Shown: positions 24,636 to 33,157 of the stretch, in pieces
How positions within the stretch are numbered: the first letter of the stretch is position 1
Layout: every line of letters starts with the position of its first letter
Source of the DNA: an uncultured Collinsella sp.
Lineage (GTDB): Bacteria > Actinomycetota > Coriobacteriia > Coriobacteriales > Coriobacteriaceae
Direction of reading: 5' to 3'
Assembly: GCA_900541195.1 (NCBI GenBank)
Contig: UQIY01000010.1
Coordinates: forward strand, 1-52,475
Length of the DNA stretch: 52,475 nucleotides
Program-made: the position numbers and the translations under genes
The notes under the pieces: generated by a model
Seen by the model: the letters and a program-made list of their open reading frames with translations, nothing else
Told to the model about the DNA's origin: nothing
Database searches by the model: none

Positions 24636-24673
24636 CGAACGAAAATGGCTCCGGGTGGGGCCATTTTCGTTCG
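24636..24673. terminator. Terminator after the GNAT gene
   Basis: CGAACGAAAATGG and CCATTTTCGTTCG form a 13-bp perfect stem around a GC-rich loop, 28 bp past the stop. There is no downstream T-run, but the stem is exceptionally stable. Confidence 0.6.
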
Positions 24674-24861
24674 CTGCGCTGTTTTGAAAGCCGGCTTTCG
24701 CAAGGCGCGAACCTACGAAAATCGCCGCGCGGCAACGCGGGGCGATGAGCTCGGTCGGGGGATAGGGCCCGCTTCGCCCGCCGGCTCGTAAATTGTATCA
24801 TCCAGTGTGGAACGAGGACGCCCGTTGCCGCGTGCGATGGGCTTGTAATAAGAGGAGAGCC

Positions 24862-26865
24862 ATGTCGAAGCAGGCAGTCGTTGGAATCTTGGCACATGTC
24901 GATGCCGGCAAGACCACGTTGGCCGAGGCCATGCTGTTCAACGCGGGTCGCATTCGCAAGCGCGGCCGCGTGGACGACGGCGATTCGCATCTGGACTCGA
25001 ACGCGATCGAGCGTGAGCGCGGCATTACGATCTTCTCGTCGCAGGCCGTGCTCGACCACGGCGATACCCACGTCATGCTTGTGGACGCTCCCGGCCATGT
25101 CGATTTTTCTGCCGAGGCGGAGCGCACGCTGCGCGCACTCGACTATGCGATTTTGGTTGTGGGCGCCAACGATGGCGTGCAGGGGCACACCGAAACCCTG
25201 TGGCGCCTGCTTGCGCGCTATGACATTCCGACGTTCATCTATATCAACAAAATCGATTTGGAGAATCCCGGCCGCGATGTTTTGCTGGCACAACTTGGGC
25301 AGCGTCTTTCCGAGGGCTGCCTGGATGCCAACGAACTGCTGGCGGGTGGCGCCGTTCAGGAGGACGCTGCCGCGTTGGACGAGGCAGCACTCGAGGAGTT
25401 TCTTGAGGCGGGCGAGCTTTCTGTCGCAACGCTGTCGCGCATGGTTGCCGAGCGCAAGCTCTTTCCCTGCTTTGCCGGCTCGGCGCTCAAGGACCGAGGT
25501 GTGGACGAGCTACTCGACGGCATGTGTACTCTGATGCACGGGCGAACATGGCCCCAGGAGTTCGCCGCGCGTGTCTACCGCGTGAGTCGTGGAGACCGTG
25601 GCGAGCGTCTTGCCTGGGTCAAGGTGACGGGCGGTCTGCTTCGTGCAAAGCAAGTTGTCGAGGGATGCTCTGGCGCCTCTACTTGGGAGCAAAAGATCGA
25701 CCAGGTGCGCATCTATAACGGCGAGAAGTATGAGCTTGCCCAAGAAGTTGCTGCTGGCGGTATTTGCGCCGTGACGGGTCTTGCGCACGTTCGCCCGGGG
25801 GACGCCCTGGGCGCGGAGCCCGCGGGCGATGCGCCTGTCATTGCGCCGGTCCTCACCTATACGGTGCTTCCGGGCGAACATGATGTCCACGCGGTGTTCA
25901 AAGCGCTGACTGAGTTGGCGGACGAAGACCCCATGCTCGGCGTAAGCTGGAACACGCATCTTGAACAAATACATCTGCAGCTCATGGGAGCGGTGCAGCT
26001 CGAGGTCGTACAGCGCGTGCTGGCCGATCGTTTTGGCCTTGCGGTCGAGTTTGAGCCCGGCGGCATTCTCTATAAGGAGACTATTTTGCAGCCGGTCGAA
26101 GGCGTGGGCCACTTTGAGCCACTGCGCCACTATGCCGAGGTGCATCTGCGTCTGGAGCCGTTGCCAGCGGGTTCGGGCGTGCAGTTTGGCACCGTGACCT
26201 CGACCGACGAGCTCGATCTTAACTGGCAGCGTTTGGCACTCACCAACGCCATGGAGCGCGACCACCTGGGCGTGCTGACTGGCTCGCCCATCACCGATGT
26301 GCGCATTACGCTCACGGGCGGTCGCGCGCATGCCAAACACACCGAGGGCGGCGATTTTCGCCAGGCCACGTACCGTGCGATTCGCCAGGGACTCATGCAG
26401 GCGCGTGAGGCCGGCGCGGCGGTACTGCTGGAGCCGTGGTATCGCTTTGAGCTCGAGGTACCGGGGGAGTGCGTGGGCCGGACGCTCTCGGATGCCACAC
26501 GCATGGGTGCCGAGTACGAGCCGCCGACGATGGCGGGAGACCGGACAAAGCTTGTGGGTCGCGTGCCAGCATCCGAGGTGCAGGATTACGCGCTGGAGGT
26601 GGCCGCCTACACGAGCGGTCGCGGGCATCTGTACCTGGAGTTCGCCGGCTATGCGGCTTGCCATGATGCCGAGCGCGTTATAGAGGCGGCCGCCTATGAG
26701 CCCGAGGCCGATCTGCCCAACACGCCCGACTCGGTCTTTTGCTCTCACGGCGCCGGTTACACGGTCAAATGGTACGACGTACCCGCCGCGGCACACGTAA
26801 AGGTCGATCCCGCCACCTTCCGCCCCTGGCGTGCAGCAGACGCGGAGTTTTTCGGCCACATGTGA
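24862..26865 (+). CDS. TetM/TetO-like translational GTPase
   Basis: Elongation-factor-G-fold GTPase of 667 residues, close in size to TetM (639) and smaller than EF-G. G1 is AHVDAGKTTLAEAML (10-24), switch I is ERERGITIFSSQ, G3 is DAPGHVDF and G4 is NKID. The C-terminal domains IV and V are present (GGRAHAKHTEGGDFRQATYR; VPASEVQDYALEVAAYTSGRG). Ribosomal protection proteins of this group displace tetracycline from the ribosome, but chromosomal homologues with unknown role are common, so resistance is unproven. An AAGAGGAGAG site fixes the ATG at 24862. The last codons (ATG TGA) fall in a family B palindrome. Confidence 0.85.
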   Translation: MSKQAVVGILAHVDAGKTTLAEAMLFNAGRIRKRGRVDDGDSHLDSNAIERERGITIFSSQAVLDHGDTHVMLVDAPGHVDFSAEAERTLRALDYAILVVGANDGVQGHTETLWRLLARYDIPTFIYINKIDLENPGRDVLLAQLGQRLSEGCLDANELLAGGAVQEDAAALDEAALEEFLEAGELSVATLSRMVAERKLFPCFAGSALKDRGVDELLDGMCTLMHGRTWPQEFAARVYRVSRGDRGERLAWVKVTGGLLRAKQVVEGCSGASTWEQKIDQVRIYNGEKYELAQEVAAGGICAVTGLAHVRPGDALGAEPAGDAPVIAPVLTYTVLPGEHDVHAVFKALTELADEDPMLGVSWNTHLEQIHLQLMGAVQLEVVQRVLADRFGLAVEFEPGGILYKETILQPVEGVGHFEPLRHYAEVHLRLEPLPAGSGVQFGTVTSTDELDLNWQRLALTNAMERDHLGVLTGSPITDVRITLTGGRAHAKHTEGGDFRQATYRAIRQGLMQAREAGAAVLLEPWYRFELEVPGECVGRTLSDATRMGAEYEPPTMAGDRTKLVGRVPASEVQDYALEVAAYTSGRGHLYLEFAGYAACHDAERVIEAAAYEPEADLPNTPDSVFCSHGAGYTVKWYDVPAAAHVKVDPATFRPWRAADAEFFGHM

Positions 26866-26890
26866 CAAAGGGGCAGTTCCTTTTGTTCCA
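26860..26890. repeat. Family B palindromic repeat, copy 1 (degenerate)
   Basis: ATGTGACAAAGGGGCAGTTC, then CTTTTGTTCCA. The left half matches the other family B copies, while the right half has drifted. It supplies the final Met codon and stop of the TetM-like gene. Confidence 0.65.
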
Positions 26891-26895
26891 TGCTA

Positions 26896-26926
26896 TTGGT
26901 ATAACTCGGTATAAGTTGGTATAACT
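26896..26926 (+). promoter_or_regulatory. Triple 10-bp-spaced direct repeat before the AAA ATPase gene
   Basis: GGTATAAC (26898), GGTATAAG (26908) and GGTATAAC (26918) recur with exact 10-bp spacing, so they lie on one helix face. They are 35-60 bp before the ATPase start codon, in promoter position, and could be tandem operator half-sites. TATAAC and TATTAT words within could be the -10. Confidence 0.55.
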
Positions 26927-26959
26927 ATTATCAGGGTTTGCCAATCCGAGGAGGCCGAC

Positions 26960-28078
26960 ATGAATCCAAATCCCTTTAAGCCAACGGCAGGCAAGCGGCC
27001 TCCGATACTCATCGGTCGCGAGTCGGTCATCGAAGATTTCGAGGAAGGGCTCGATAACGGCGCCGGAGCGCCGGGCAGGCTCATGCTCATTACGGGAAAC
27101 CGCGGCTGCGGCAAGACAGTTCTCCTGCGGGAGCTGCAACGTCTGGCCAGTGAGCGCGGATGGGCGGTTGTCTCCGATTCCGCTTCGCTTGGCTTATGCG
27201 ACCGCTTGGCCGACGCGCTTCGCTCGAATAAACCCGTTGTGACGTCAATGGAGTTCGGTCCGTCGTTTGGGCGGATGTCGGTCGAGGCGGCGCGAGCAAA
27301 GGGCGAGACGTTGCGAGGGCTGGTCAACGAGCGCCTCAAGAAGCTCGGTCCAGGCAAGGGCATACTGTTTGCGATTGACGAGGCTCAATCTGCGTCTATC
27401 GAGGAGCTGGCGGCTCTTGCCGTTCTCTATCAACAGGTGCTCGGAGACCAGGATGCCACGGGCTTGTCCGATAGCGACCAGCGCGGCCTTGCGCTTGTTT
27501 TTGCCGGCTTACCCAGTATGGTTGACGATCTGCTCGAAGAGCCGAGCGTGACGTTTTTGCGGCGTGCCCAGCAGCGTACGCTGGGGGCGATATCTTTGCC
27601 CAAGGTGCGCGATTCGTATATCCAGACGGTCAAAGACGCTGGTCTTTACGTTGACGCGGAGACGGCGGACCTTGCGGCGCGCAAAAGCATGGGGCATCCC
27701 TATATGGTTCAGCTGGTGGGCTATTACATGTGGCGGTCTGCTGTCCGGCGCAACACGCGAGTCATTGAAAGGCGCGATGTCGAGGCTGGCTACGCCGATG
27801 CCGTCTCCGAGTTCTATGAAGCGGTCGACGCTCCCTTGTATTACGGGTTGCGCAGTCCGCAGCGCCTCTTTATCGAGGCCATGGCGGCTGACGAGGGCAA
27901 ACCGACTCGCATGGCGGATATCATTGAGCGTTGCGATCGCACCCAAAGCTGGGCGAGCAAATATCGCGCAAGCCTGATTCGCGAGCGCGTCATCGAGGCT
28001 GCCGGATACGGCCTCGTCCGGTTTACCGTGCCTATGCTGGGCACGTATATTCGCGATTGCGTTTTATGGCACGAGTGA
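26960..28078 (+). CDS. AAA family ATPase with C-terminal winged helix, paralogue 1
   Basis: Predicted cytoplasmic ATPase of 372 residues. Walker A is GNRGCGKT (46-53), and Walker B is ILFAIDEAQ (135-143). A sensor-like stretch LVFAGLPSMV follows, then FLRRAQQRTLGAI and HPYMVQLVGYYMW, and a C-terminal winged-helix-like region (about 300-365, RMADIIERCDRTQSWASKYRA). It resembles the Orc1/Cdc6-like AAA_16 group of archaeal-type ATPases, members of which are of unknown function in bacteria. Its motifs match those of the gene at 31218-32318, on the other side of the GNAT/UvrA2 pair. A GAGGAGG site precedes the ATG. The stop overlaps a family B palindrome by one base. Confidence 0.8.
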   Translation: MNPNPFKPTAGKRPPILIGRESVIEDFEEGLDNGAGAPGRLMLITGNRGCGKTVLLRELQRLASERGWAVVSDSASLGLCDRLADALRSNKPVVTSMEFGPSFGRMSVEAARAKGETLRGLVNERLKKLGPGKGILFAIDEAQSASIEELAALAVLYQQVLGDQDATGLSDSDQRGLALVFAGLPSMVDDLLEEPSVTFLRRAQQRTLGAISLPKVRDSYIQTVKDAGLYVDAETADLAARKSMGHPYMVQLVGYYMWRSAVRRNTRVIERRDVEAGYADAVSEFYEAVDAPLYYGLRSPQRLFIEAMAADEGKPTRMADIIERCDRTQSWASKYRASLIRERVIEAAGYGLVRFTVPMLGTYIRDCVLWHE

Positions 28079-28108
28079 TGTGACGAAGGGGCAGCCCCTT
28101 TGTCACAT
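28078..28108. repeat. Family B palindromic repeat, copy 2
   Basis: ATGTGACGAAGGGG, CAG, CCCCTTTGTCACAT: a 14-bp stem with one mismatch. It begins at the last base of the ATPase stop codon. Confidence 0.8.
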
Positions 28109-28129
28109 CGATATTTGAGAGGCTAAATT

Positions 28130-28687
28130 ATGGCGATTCATACTGAGCGTTTGACGCTTCGTCCGTGGCGCGAGACGGATGCGGCGAGCCTGTTTACATA
28201 TGCGAGCGACCCGGACGTGGGACCGGCTGCGGGCTGGCCGCCCCATCGAAGCATTGAGGAAAGCAGGGAGATCATTCGGACAGTCTTTGCGGCACCCCAT
28301 ACCTTTGCCGTTTGCCTGGCTGCGACAGATGAGCCCGTGGGTAGCATCGGCCTCATGCCGTCTCGCTGTGAGTCAAACCGTCGAGATGACGGTCTTGAAC
28401 TCGAAGTGGGCTATTGGATCGCCAAGCCGTTCTGGGGCCGAGGCTTTGCCCCCGAAGCAGTACGAGCCATGCAGCGCTATGCGTTCGAAACGCTTGGCTG
28501 CAAGGCGCTTTGGTGCGGATACTACGAGGGCAATAACAAGTCGTTACGCGTTCAGCAAAAGTGCGGATTCGCGCCGCATCACGTTGAGCGCGACGTACTC
28601 TGCGAGCTTATGGGCGATGTACGCACCGAGTGCTTTACGTGTTTGACCCGCGAAGACTGGCGCGGGCGGGCAGAAGGGGAGCGATGA
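28130..28687 (+). CDS. RimJ/RimL-type GNAT N-acetyltransferase
   Basis: 185-residue acetyltransferase of the RimJ/RimL type, which acetylates protein N-termini or small amines and drugs. The start TERLTLRPWRETDAASLFTY is typical. LEVGYWIAKPFWGRGFAPEA contains the acetyl-CoA-binding loop, and RVQQKCGFAPHHVERD is the C-terminal hallmark. The ORF overlaps the UvrA2 gene by four bases (ATGA), so the two are translationally coupled. The substrate is unknown; pairing with a UvrA2 suggests a resistance or detoxification role, which is inference. Confidence 0.85.
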   Translation: MAIHTERLTLRPWRETDAASLFTYASDPDVGPAAGWPPHRSIEESREIIRTVFAAPHTFAVCLAATDEPVGSIGLMPSRCESNRRDDGLELEVGYWIAKPFWGRGFAPEAVRAMQRYAFETLGCKALWCGYYEGNNKSLRVQQKCGFAPHHVERDVLCELMGDVRTECFTCLTREDWRGRAEGER

Positions 28688-31176
28688 CGGTGTCGCAACA
28701 ACCAAGTGCTATCGAGGTGCGTGGCGCGCGCGTCCATAACCTTAAGGACGTCGATATCGATATCCCGCTGGGAAAGCTCGTGGGTATTGCCGGCGTGTCG
28801 GGTTCGGGCAAGAGTTCGCTGGCGCTGGGGGTTCTTTATGCCGAGGGTTCGCGTCGCTACTTGGAAGCACTCAGCACCTATACTCGACGTCGCCTGACAC
28901 AGGCCGAACACGCCCAGGTGGATGAGGTCTTGCACGTGCCGGCGGCGCTCGCATTGCATCAGCGCCCCAGCGTGCCGGGCGTGCGTTCCACTTTTGGCAC
29001 CATGACCGAGCTCAACAACAGCCTGCGTCTGCTCTTTAGCCGCTGCGCCCATCACGTGTGCCCGCACTGCGGGGCGCGCGTGGAGCCGAGCCTTAACGTG
29101 GCTGCGGGCCTGTCGCTCACGTGTCCGATATGCGGCCGCGAGTTCTACGCGCCGAGTGCCGAGGATTTGGCTTTCAATAGCGGTGGTGCGTGCCCTACCT
29201 GCGGCGGCACCGGTGTCATGCGCGAGGTGGACGAAGCGAGCCTGGTGCCCGACGAGTCAAAGACCATCAACGAAGGTGCGGTGCTTCCCTGGGGTACGCT
29301 CATGTGGGATTTGATGAAGCAGGTCGCCGGCGAGATGGGCGTGCGCACCGACGTGCCGTTTAACCAGCTCACGCCTCAAGAGCGCGACATCGTGTTCCAC
29401 GGTCCGGCGGTTAAGAAGCACATTCTCTACGTTCCCAAAAACGGCGAGGGCGCCACGCCGCTCGACTTTACCTATTACAACGCCGTCTATACCGTTGAGA
29501 ATGCGCTCGCCAAGGTTAAGGACGACAAGGGCCTCAAACGCGTTGCACGCTTTTTGCGCGAGGGAGCATGCCGCGATTGCGGCGGCACGCGTCTCTCCGA
29601 GGCTGCGCGCCAGCCTCAGGTGCGCGGTATCAATCTGGCACAGGCCGGGGCCATGACGCTTGGTGATGCGGTCGAGTGGGTGCGCGGGGTGCCCTCATCC
29701 TTGCCGGTCGAGATGCGGCCCATGGCGATGGATATCTGCGATTCATTTTTGGGCGCGGCCCGTCGCCTGGTCGACTTGGGTCTCGATTACCTTTCACTCG
29801 ACCGCGCTGGTGCCACGCTCTCCACGGGTGAGCGCCAGCGCGTGCAACTCGCCCGCGTGGTGCGCAACCGATCGACGGGCGTGCTCTATGTGCTGGACGA
29901 GCCTTCGATCGGCTTGCATCCCGCCAATGTCGACGGCTTGGTGGGCGTGATGCGCGATCTGGTGGATGACGGCAACACCGTGGTTGTTGTCGACCACGAT
30001 ACGCGCGTACTGGTGGAAGCCGACTATCTGGTCGAGATGGGCCCCGTTGCCGGAGCGGGTGGTGGTAATGTGATTGCCGCTGGCACGGTAGACGAGGTCG
30101 AGCAATCGCAGGGCAGCCGCATCGCCCCGTTTTTGCGCGCCGAGCCCAAGCGCTTGCGTCCGCAGGTGACTGACGAGGAAATGTTCGACCAGGGCCACAT
30201 CCGTATGGCAACCGATACCATCCATACCGTCAAACCGCTCGAAGTCGATATCCCGCGCGGCCGTCTCGTTGCGGTGACGGGCGTTTCGGGTTCGGGCAAG
30301 ACGACGCTGGTGCTTGAGACGCTCATTCCGGCACTCAAGGCGCAGACAGATGGCGAGCGTCTGCCAAGACACGTGCGCTGGGTCGATGCCGAAGGCATTG
30401 CCCGCGCCAACCTGATTGACGCCACTCCCATCGGCGCCAACGTGCGCTCGACGGTGGCGACTTATGCCGACATCCATGATGAGCTGCGTCGCGCCTTCGC
30501 CCGTACGCCCGAAGCCAAGGCAGCCGGCTACAAGGCGGGCGCCTTCAGTTACAACACTGGCGCCTTGCGCTGCCCTACGTGTGACGGCACGGGCTCGATA
30601 TCGCTCGACGTGCAGTTTTTGCCCGACGTCGAGATCGTCTGCCCGGCATGTCGCGGCTCGCGTTATGCAGACGCGGCTTCGCATATCCATCGCGAGGGCA
30701 AGGACGGGAGTCTGCTTACGTTGCCGCAGCTCATGGACATGAGTGTGGACGAGGCCCTCGACGCCACGGTGGGACTCAAGAAGGTTCAGGCGCGCTTGCA
30801 GACCTTGCACGACCTGGGCCTGGGCTATCTCACACTCGGTGAGCCCACACCGGCGCTCTCGGGCGGCGAGGCGCAGCGTCTTAAGCTTGCGAGCGAGATG
30901 GGTCGCGTGCAGGATGATGCCGTATTCGTATTCGACGAGCCCACGATCGGCCTGCATCCGCTCGATGTTCAGGTGTTGCTGAGTGTGTTCGACGGCCTCG
31001 TTGCCAAGGGCGCCACGGTTATCGTGATCGAACACGATCTCGACCTTATCCGTAACGCCGATTACGTGATCGACATGGGCCCGGGCGGTGGTGGCGCCGG
31101 CGGGCAAATCGTCTGCGCCGGTACGCCGGGCGACATCGCAGCCTGCTCCGCAAGTATCACCGGTCGCTACCTATAA
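28684..31176 (+). CDS. UvrA-like ABC ATPase lacking the UvrB-binding domain (UvrA2/DrrC type)
   Basis: 830-residue dual ABC ATPase. The first half has GVSGSGKSSLALG (37-49), then the zinc cluster CPTCGG and CRDCGGTRLSE, and LSTGERQRVQLA with LYVLDEPSIGLHP. The second half has GVSGSGKTTLVLE, CPTCDGTGSI and CPACRGSRY, LSGGEAQRLKLA and FVFDEPTIGLHP. Canonical UvrA is about 940 residues; here the segment between the first Walker A and FNSGGACPTCGG is short, so the UvrB-interaction domain is apparently missing. UvrA2 proteins of this sort (for example DrrC) protect against DNA-binding drugs rather than act in nucleotide excision repair. It overlaps the GNAT gene. Confidence 0.88.
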   Translation: MTVSQQPSAIEVRGARVHNLKDVDIDIPLGKLVGIAGVSGSGKSSLALGVLYAEGSRRYLEALSTYTRRRLTQAEHAQVDEVLHVPAALALHQRPSVPGVRSTFGTMTELNNSLRLLFSRCAHHVCPHCGARVEPSLNVAAGLSLTCPICGREFYAPSAEDLAFNSGGACPTCGGTGVMREVDEASLVPDESKTINEGAVLPWGTLMWDLMKQVAGEMGVRTDVPFNQLTPQERDIVFHGPAVKKHILYVPKNGEGATPLDFTYYNAVYTVENALAKVKDDKGLKRVARFLREGACRDCGGTRLSEAARQPQVRGINLAQAGAMTLGDAVEWVRGVPSSLPVEMRPMAMDICDSFLGAARRLVDLGLDYLSLDRAGATLSTGERQRVQLARVVRNRSTGVLYVLDEPSIGLHPANVDGLVGVMRDLVDDGNTVVVVDHDTRVLVEADYLVEMGPVAGAGGGNVIAAGTVDEVEQSQGSRIAPFLRAEPKRLRPQVTDEEMFDQGHIRMATDTIHTVKPLEVDIPRGRLVAVTGVSGSGKTTLVLETLIPALKAQTDGERLPRHVRWVDAEGIARANLIDATPIGANVRSTVATYADIHDELRRAFARTPEAKAAGYKAGAFSYNTGALRCPTCDGTGSISLDVQFLPDVEIVCPACRGSRYADAASHIHREGKDGSLLTLPQLMDMSVDEALDATVGLKKVQARLQTLHDLGLGYLTLGEPTPALSGGEAQRLKLASEMGRVQDDAVFVFDEPTIGLHPLDVQVLLSVFDGLVAKGATVIVIEHDLDLIRNADYVIDMGPGGGGAGGQIVCAGTPGDIAACSASITGRYL

Positions 31177-31179
31177 CCG

Positions 31180-31212
31180 AATGAGGCAAAGGGACAGTCC
31201 CTTTGCCTCATT
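31180..31212. repeat. Family B-like palindrome, copy 3
   Basis: AATGAGGCAAAGGGAC and its exact reverse complement around a single central A: a 16-bp perfect stem. It separates the convergent UvrA2 and second ATPase genes, so it may also act as a terminator. Confidence 0.8.
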
Positions 31213-31217
31213 GATGC

Positions 31218-32318
31218 CTATTTCACGCATTGAGCGGCGAGATAGTCGCGGAAGAATGGCAATTCAAATGCGACGAGCCCTCGTCCTCGCTCCCCGATGA
31301 TGCCGGCGTCTATCATGCGGCGTCGGTAGCGGGAGACCTGCTGCGGCGAACGCTTAAGGCGCTCGACAAGGTCAGCGGTGGTGGACTCTTCCTCGTCATC
31401 GAGCATGGCGATGAGGAATCGCTTGTCCTCTGCAGTGAGTTCCCGATAGGTTGCCGCGAGGATTCGGTCGTCCATTTCGTCGCGCGCGATTTTGATTCCC
31501 AGGTCAAAGTCGCGTGACGAGATTTCCTTCGAATCGCTTGTGAGATCCCAGGCACGGTAGCCTACGAGTTGCAATAGGAAGGGAAAACCAGAGATCGAGC
31601 GAACGGCTCTATCGATTCCCTCAGCATCTGCCAGGCGATCGTTTTCCTGGATCGTGCGAATCAAGGCCTCGCGTACGTCATAGTCGGCAATGCGACCCAG
31701 ATGATATTGTTGGGCGCGGCGAAGGAACGAGACCGTCTTGTGGTTCAGTAGCGTCGATACGTTGTTGGGAAGTCCCGCCATGAGCAGGGCGACGCGTTTT
31801 CCATCGGTCACAAAGTGCTGATACGTCGCTGCGAGCTGAATCATCTCGTCGAGTGTCGGGTCCACCTCGTCAACCGTGACGAGCAGACCGGTGCCCGCCT
31901 CGTTGAGCTGGTCGATGATGTCGCTCATGCGATAACGCCAGGTTGAGGCATCGTGAACGCGACTGACCTCGATGCTGCCGAGCGGTGCAATTCCGAGACC
32001 GGTGACTTCGAGGTGGTTGGACGAGTCGATGAGATGGGCTGCGGCGCGTTTCGCCCCGAACTCGATTTCCTCAAGCATTCCCGGGAGCGCGGTTGTCTTT
32101 ACGGCAATCCAGCCGTGGGATTCCGCCCTTGTCGCGAGCGACGACATGAGAGCGGTTTTACCGGTTCCACGCGCGCCTGAGAAGATCGAGGTCAATTCTG
32201 GGCGCCTGCGCTGGCTCAAGAAGGCACGGTCCAAATCCCGAATAATCTGTTGTCTGCCAGCGAGATGGGCAGGAACCTCACCAAAACTGGGGGTAAACGG
32301 GTTCTCGAGATATTTCAC
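31218..32318 (-). CDS. AAA family ATPase with C-terminal winged helix, paralogue 2
   Basis: 366-residue ATPase related to the gene at 26960-28078. Walker A is GARGTGKT (48-55), and Walker B is LLVTVDEVD (145-153). LLMAGLPNNV follows, then SFLRRAQQYHLGRI and FPFLLQLVGYRAW, and the winged-helix-like C-terminus RLKRSPQQVSRYRRRMIDAG. The two share order and motifs but have clearly diverged. It opens MKYLENPFTPSFGEVPAHLA, as in the NPF start of paralogue 1. An AAAGGAGAG site precedes the ATG. A small inverted repeat TTAACT/AGTTAA (32343-32366) lies in its AT-rich upstream region. Confidence 0.8.
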   Translation of the reverse strand: MKYLENPFTPSFGEVPAHLAGRQQIIRDLDRAFLSQRRRPELTSIFSGARGTGKTALMSSLATRAESHGWIAVKTTALPGMLEEIEFGAKRAAAHLIDSSNHLEVTGLGIAPLGSIEVSRVHDASTWRYRMSDIIDQLNEAGTGLLVTVDEVDPTLDEMIQLAATYQHFVTDGKRVALLMAGLPNNVSTLLNHKTVSFLRRAQQYHLGRIADYDVREALIRTIQENDRLADAEGIDRAVRSISGFPFLLQLVGYRAWDLTSDSKEISSRDFDLGIKIARDEMDDRILAATYRELTAEDKRFLIAMLDDEEESTTADLVERLKRSPQQVSRYRRRMIDAGIIGERGRGLVAFELPFFRDYLAAQCVK

Positions 32319-32437
32319 AAGACTCTCCTTTCACACCGCCGTTTAACTTCATTTTACTTTAGTTAATTCTGATTAAAAGTGAGGGCTCTTTATCTAGAGC
32401 ATCAATTAGGCGTGTGTGCCGTCGGCGTGGCGCTTGA

Positions 32438-32468
32438 ATGTGACAAAGGGACAGTTCCTTTGTCACAT
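32438..32468. repeat. Family B palindromic repeat, copy 4
   Basis: ATGTGACAAAGGGAC, A, GTTCCTTTGTCACAT: stem with one mismatch. On the minus strand it supplies the final Met codon and the TGA stop of TrmL. Confidence 0.8.
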
Positions 32469-33062
32469 GCCGGCAAAGCCTGTTTGGCGCAGGGCTTCGT
32501 AGAGGACGATGGCGGCGCTGTTGGAGAGGTTGAGTGCGCTGATGCGGTAGTCGTCCGGATTGACGAAGTTGCCGCAGATATCCTGCCGAAGGATGGCCTC
32601 ATGGCCGTCCTCGATATGCCCCAGCGACACCTCGTGGGCTTCCCAAGTCTCGGCGTTATCAAGCGAGTCGCAATCGCGCAGCATCGGGATGCGCTCGCAG
32701 CGCTCGGGCGCCGCGGCAAGCAGTGGCTCGGGAATGCCCGAGCTCTCGCTGCCAAAGACCAAGAAGTCGCCGTCGCGATAGGTGCTTTGCGCATAGGTGC
32801 GACGAGCCTTTTTAGTCAGCAGGTGCAGGCGCTCATCGGCGGGGGAGAGGCCGTTGCGGGCAAGGAAGTCCTCCCAGTCGGCATAGGTCGTCACGTCTAA
32901 GTTTTGCCAGTAGCCCAGTCCGGCGCGACGCACCGTCTTGTCGTCGAGCGAAAACCCCAGCGGCTCCACCAGATGCAGGCGGGCGCCGGTAACCACGCAG
33001 GTGCGGCCGATATTGCCCGTATTGGCTGGAATCTCGGGCGCATACAGCACGATATTGAACAT
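32463..33062 (-). CDS. trmL: tRNA (cytidine/uridine-34 2'-O-)-methyltransferase TrmL
   Basis: SPOUT methyltransferase of 199 residues that 2'-O-methylates the wobble base of tRNA-Leu. The fold starts with FNIVLYAPEIPANTGNIGRTC, where N-T-G-N-I-G-R is the conserved SPOUT motif. It ends with FGSESSGIPEPLL, RIPM and LNLSNSAAIVLYEALRQ, the classic TrmL trefoil-knot motifs. It is longer than E. coli TrmL (157) because of an insert of about 30 residues (LLTKKARRTYAQ). AAGGAG precedes the ATG at 33062. The last Met and stop come from a family B palindrome. Confidence 0.92.
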   Translation of the reverse strand: MFNIVLYAPEIPANTGNIGRTCVVTGARLHLVEPLGFSLDDKTVRRAGLGYWQNLDVTTYADWEDFLARNGLSPADERLHLLTKKARRTYAQSTYRDGDFLVFGSESSGIPEPLLAAAPERCERIPMLRDCDSLDNAETWEAHEVSLGHIEDGHEAILRQDICGNFVNPDDYRISALNLSNSAAIVLYEALRQTGFAGM

Positions 33063-33085
33063 GAATCTCCTTGGCTTAGAACGAA

Positions 33086-33118
33086 AAACCACCACGAAGG
33101 GCACCTTCGTGGTGGTTT
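33086..33118 (-). terminator. Terminator after the CobW-type gene
   Basis: AAACCACCACGAAGG and its exact complement flank a 3-nt loop. On the minus strand the stem ends in TTTTTCG. It sits between the CobW-type gene and TrmL. Confidence 0.8.
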
Positions 33119-33157
33119 GGCGGCTACGTAGGCGGAAAAATGCCCGCTTGGATAAAC

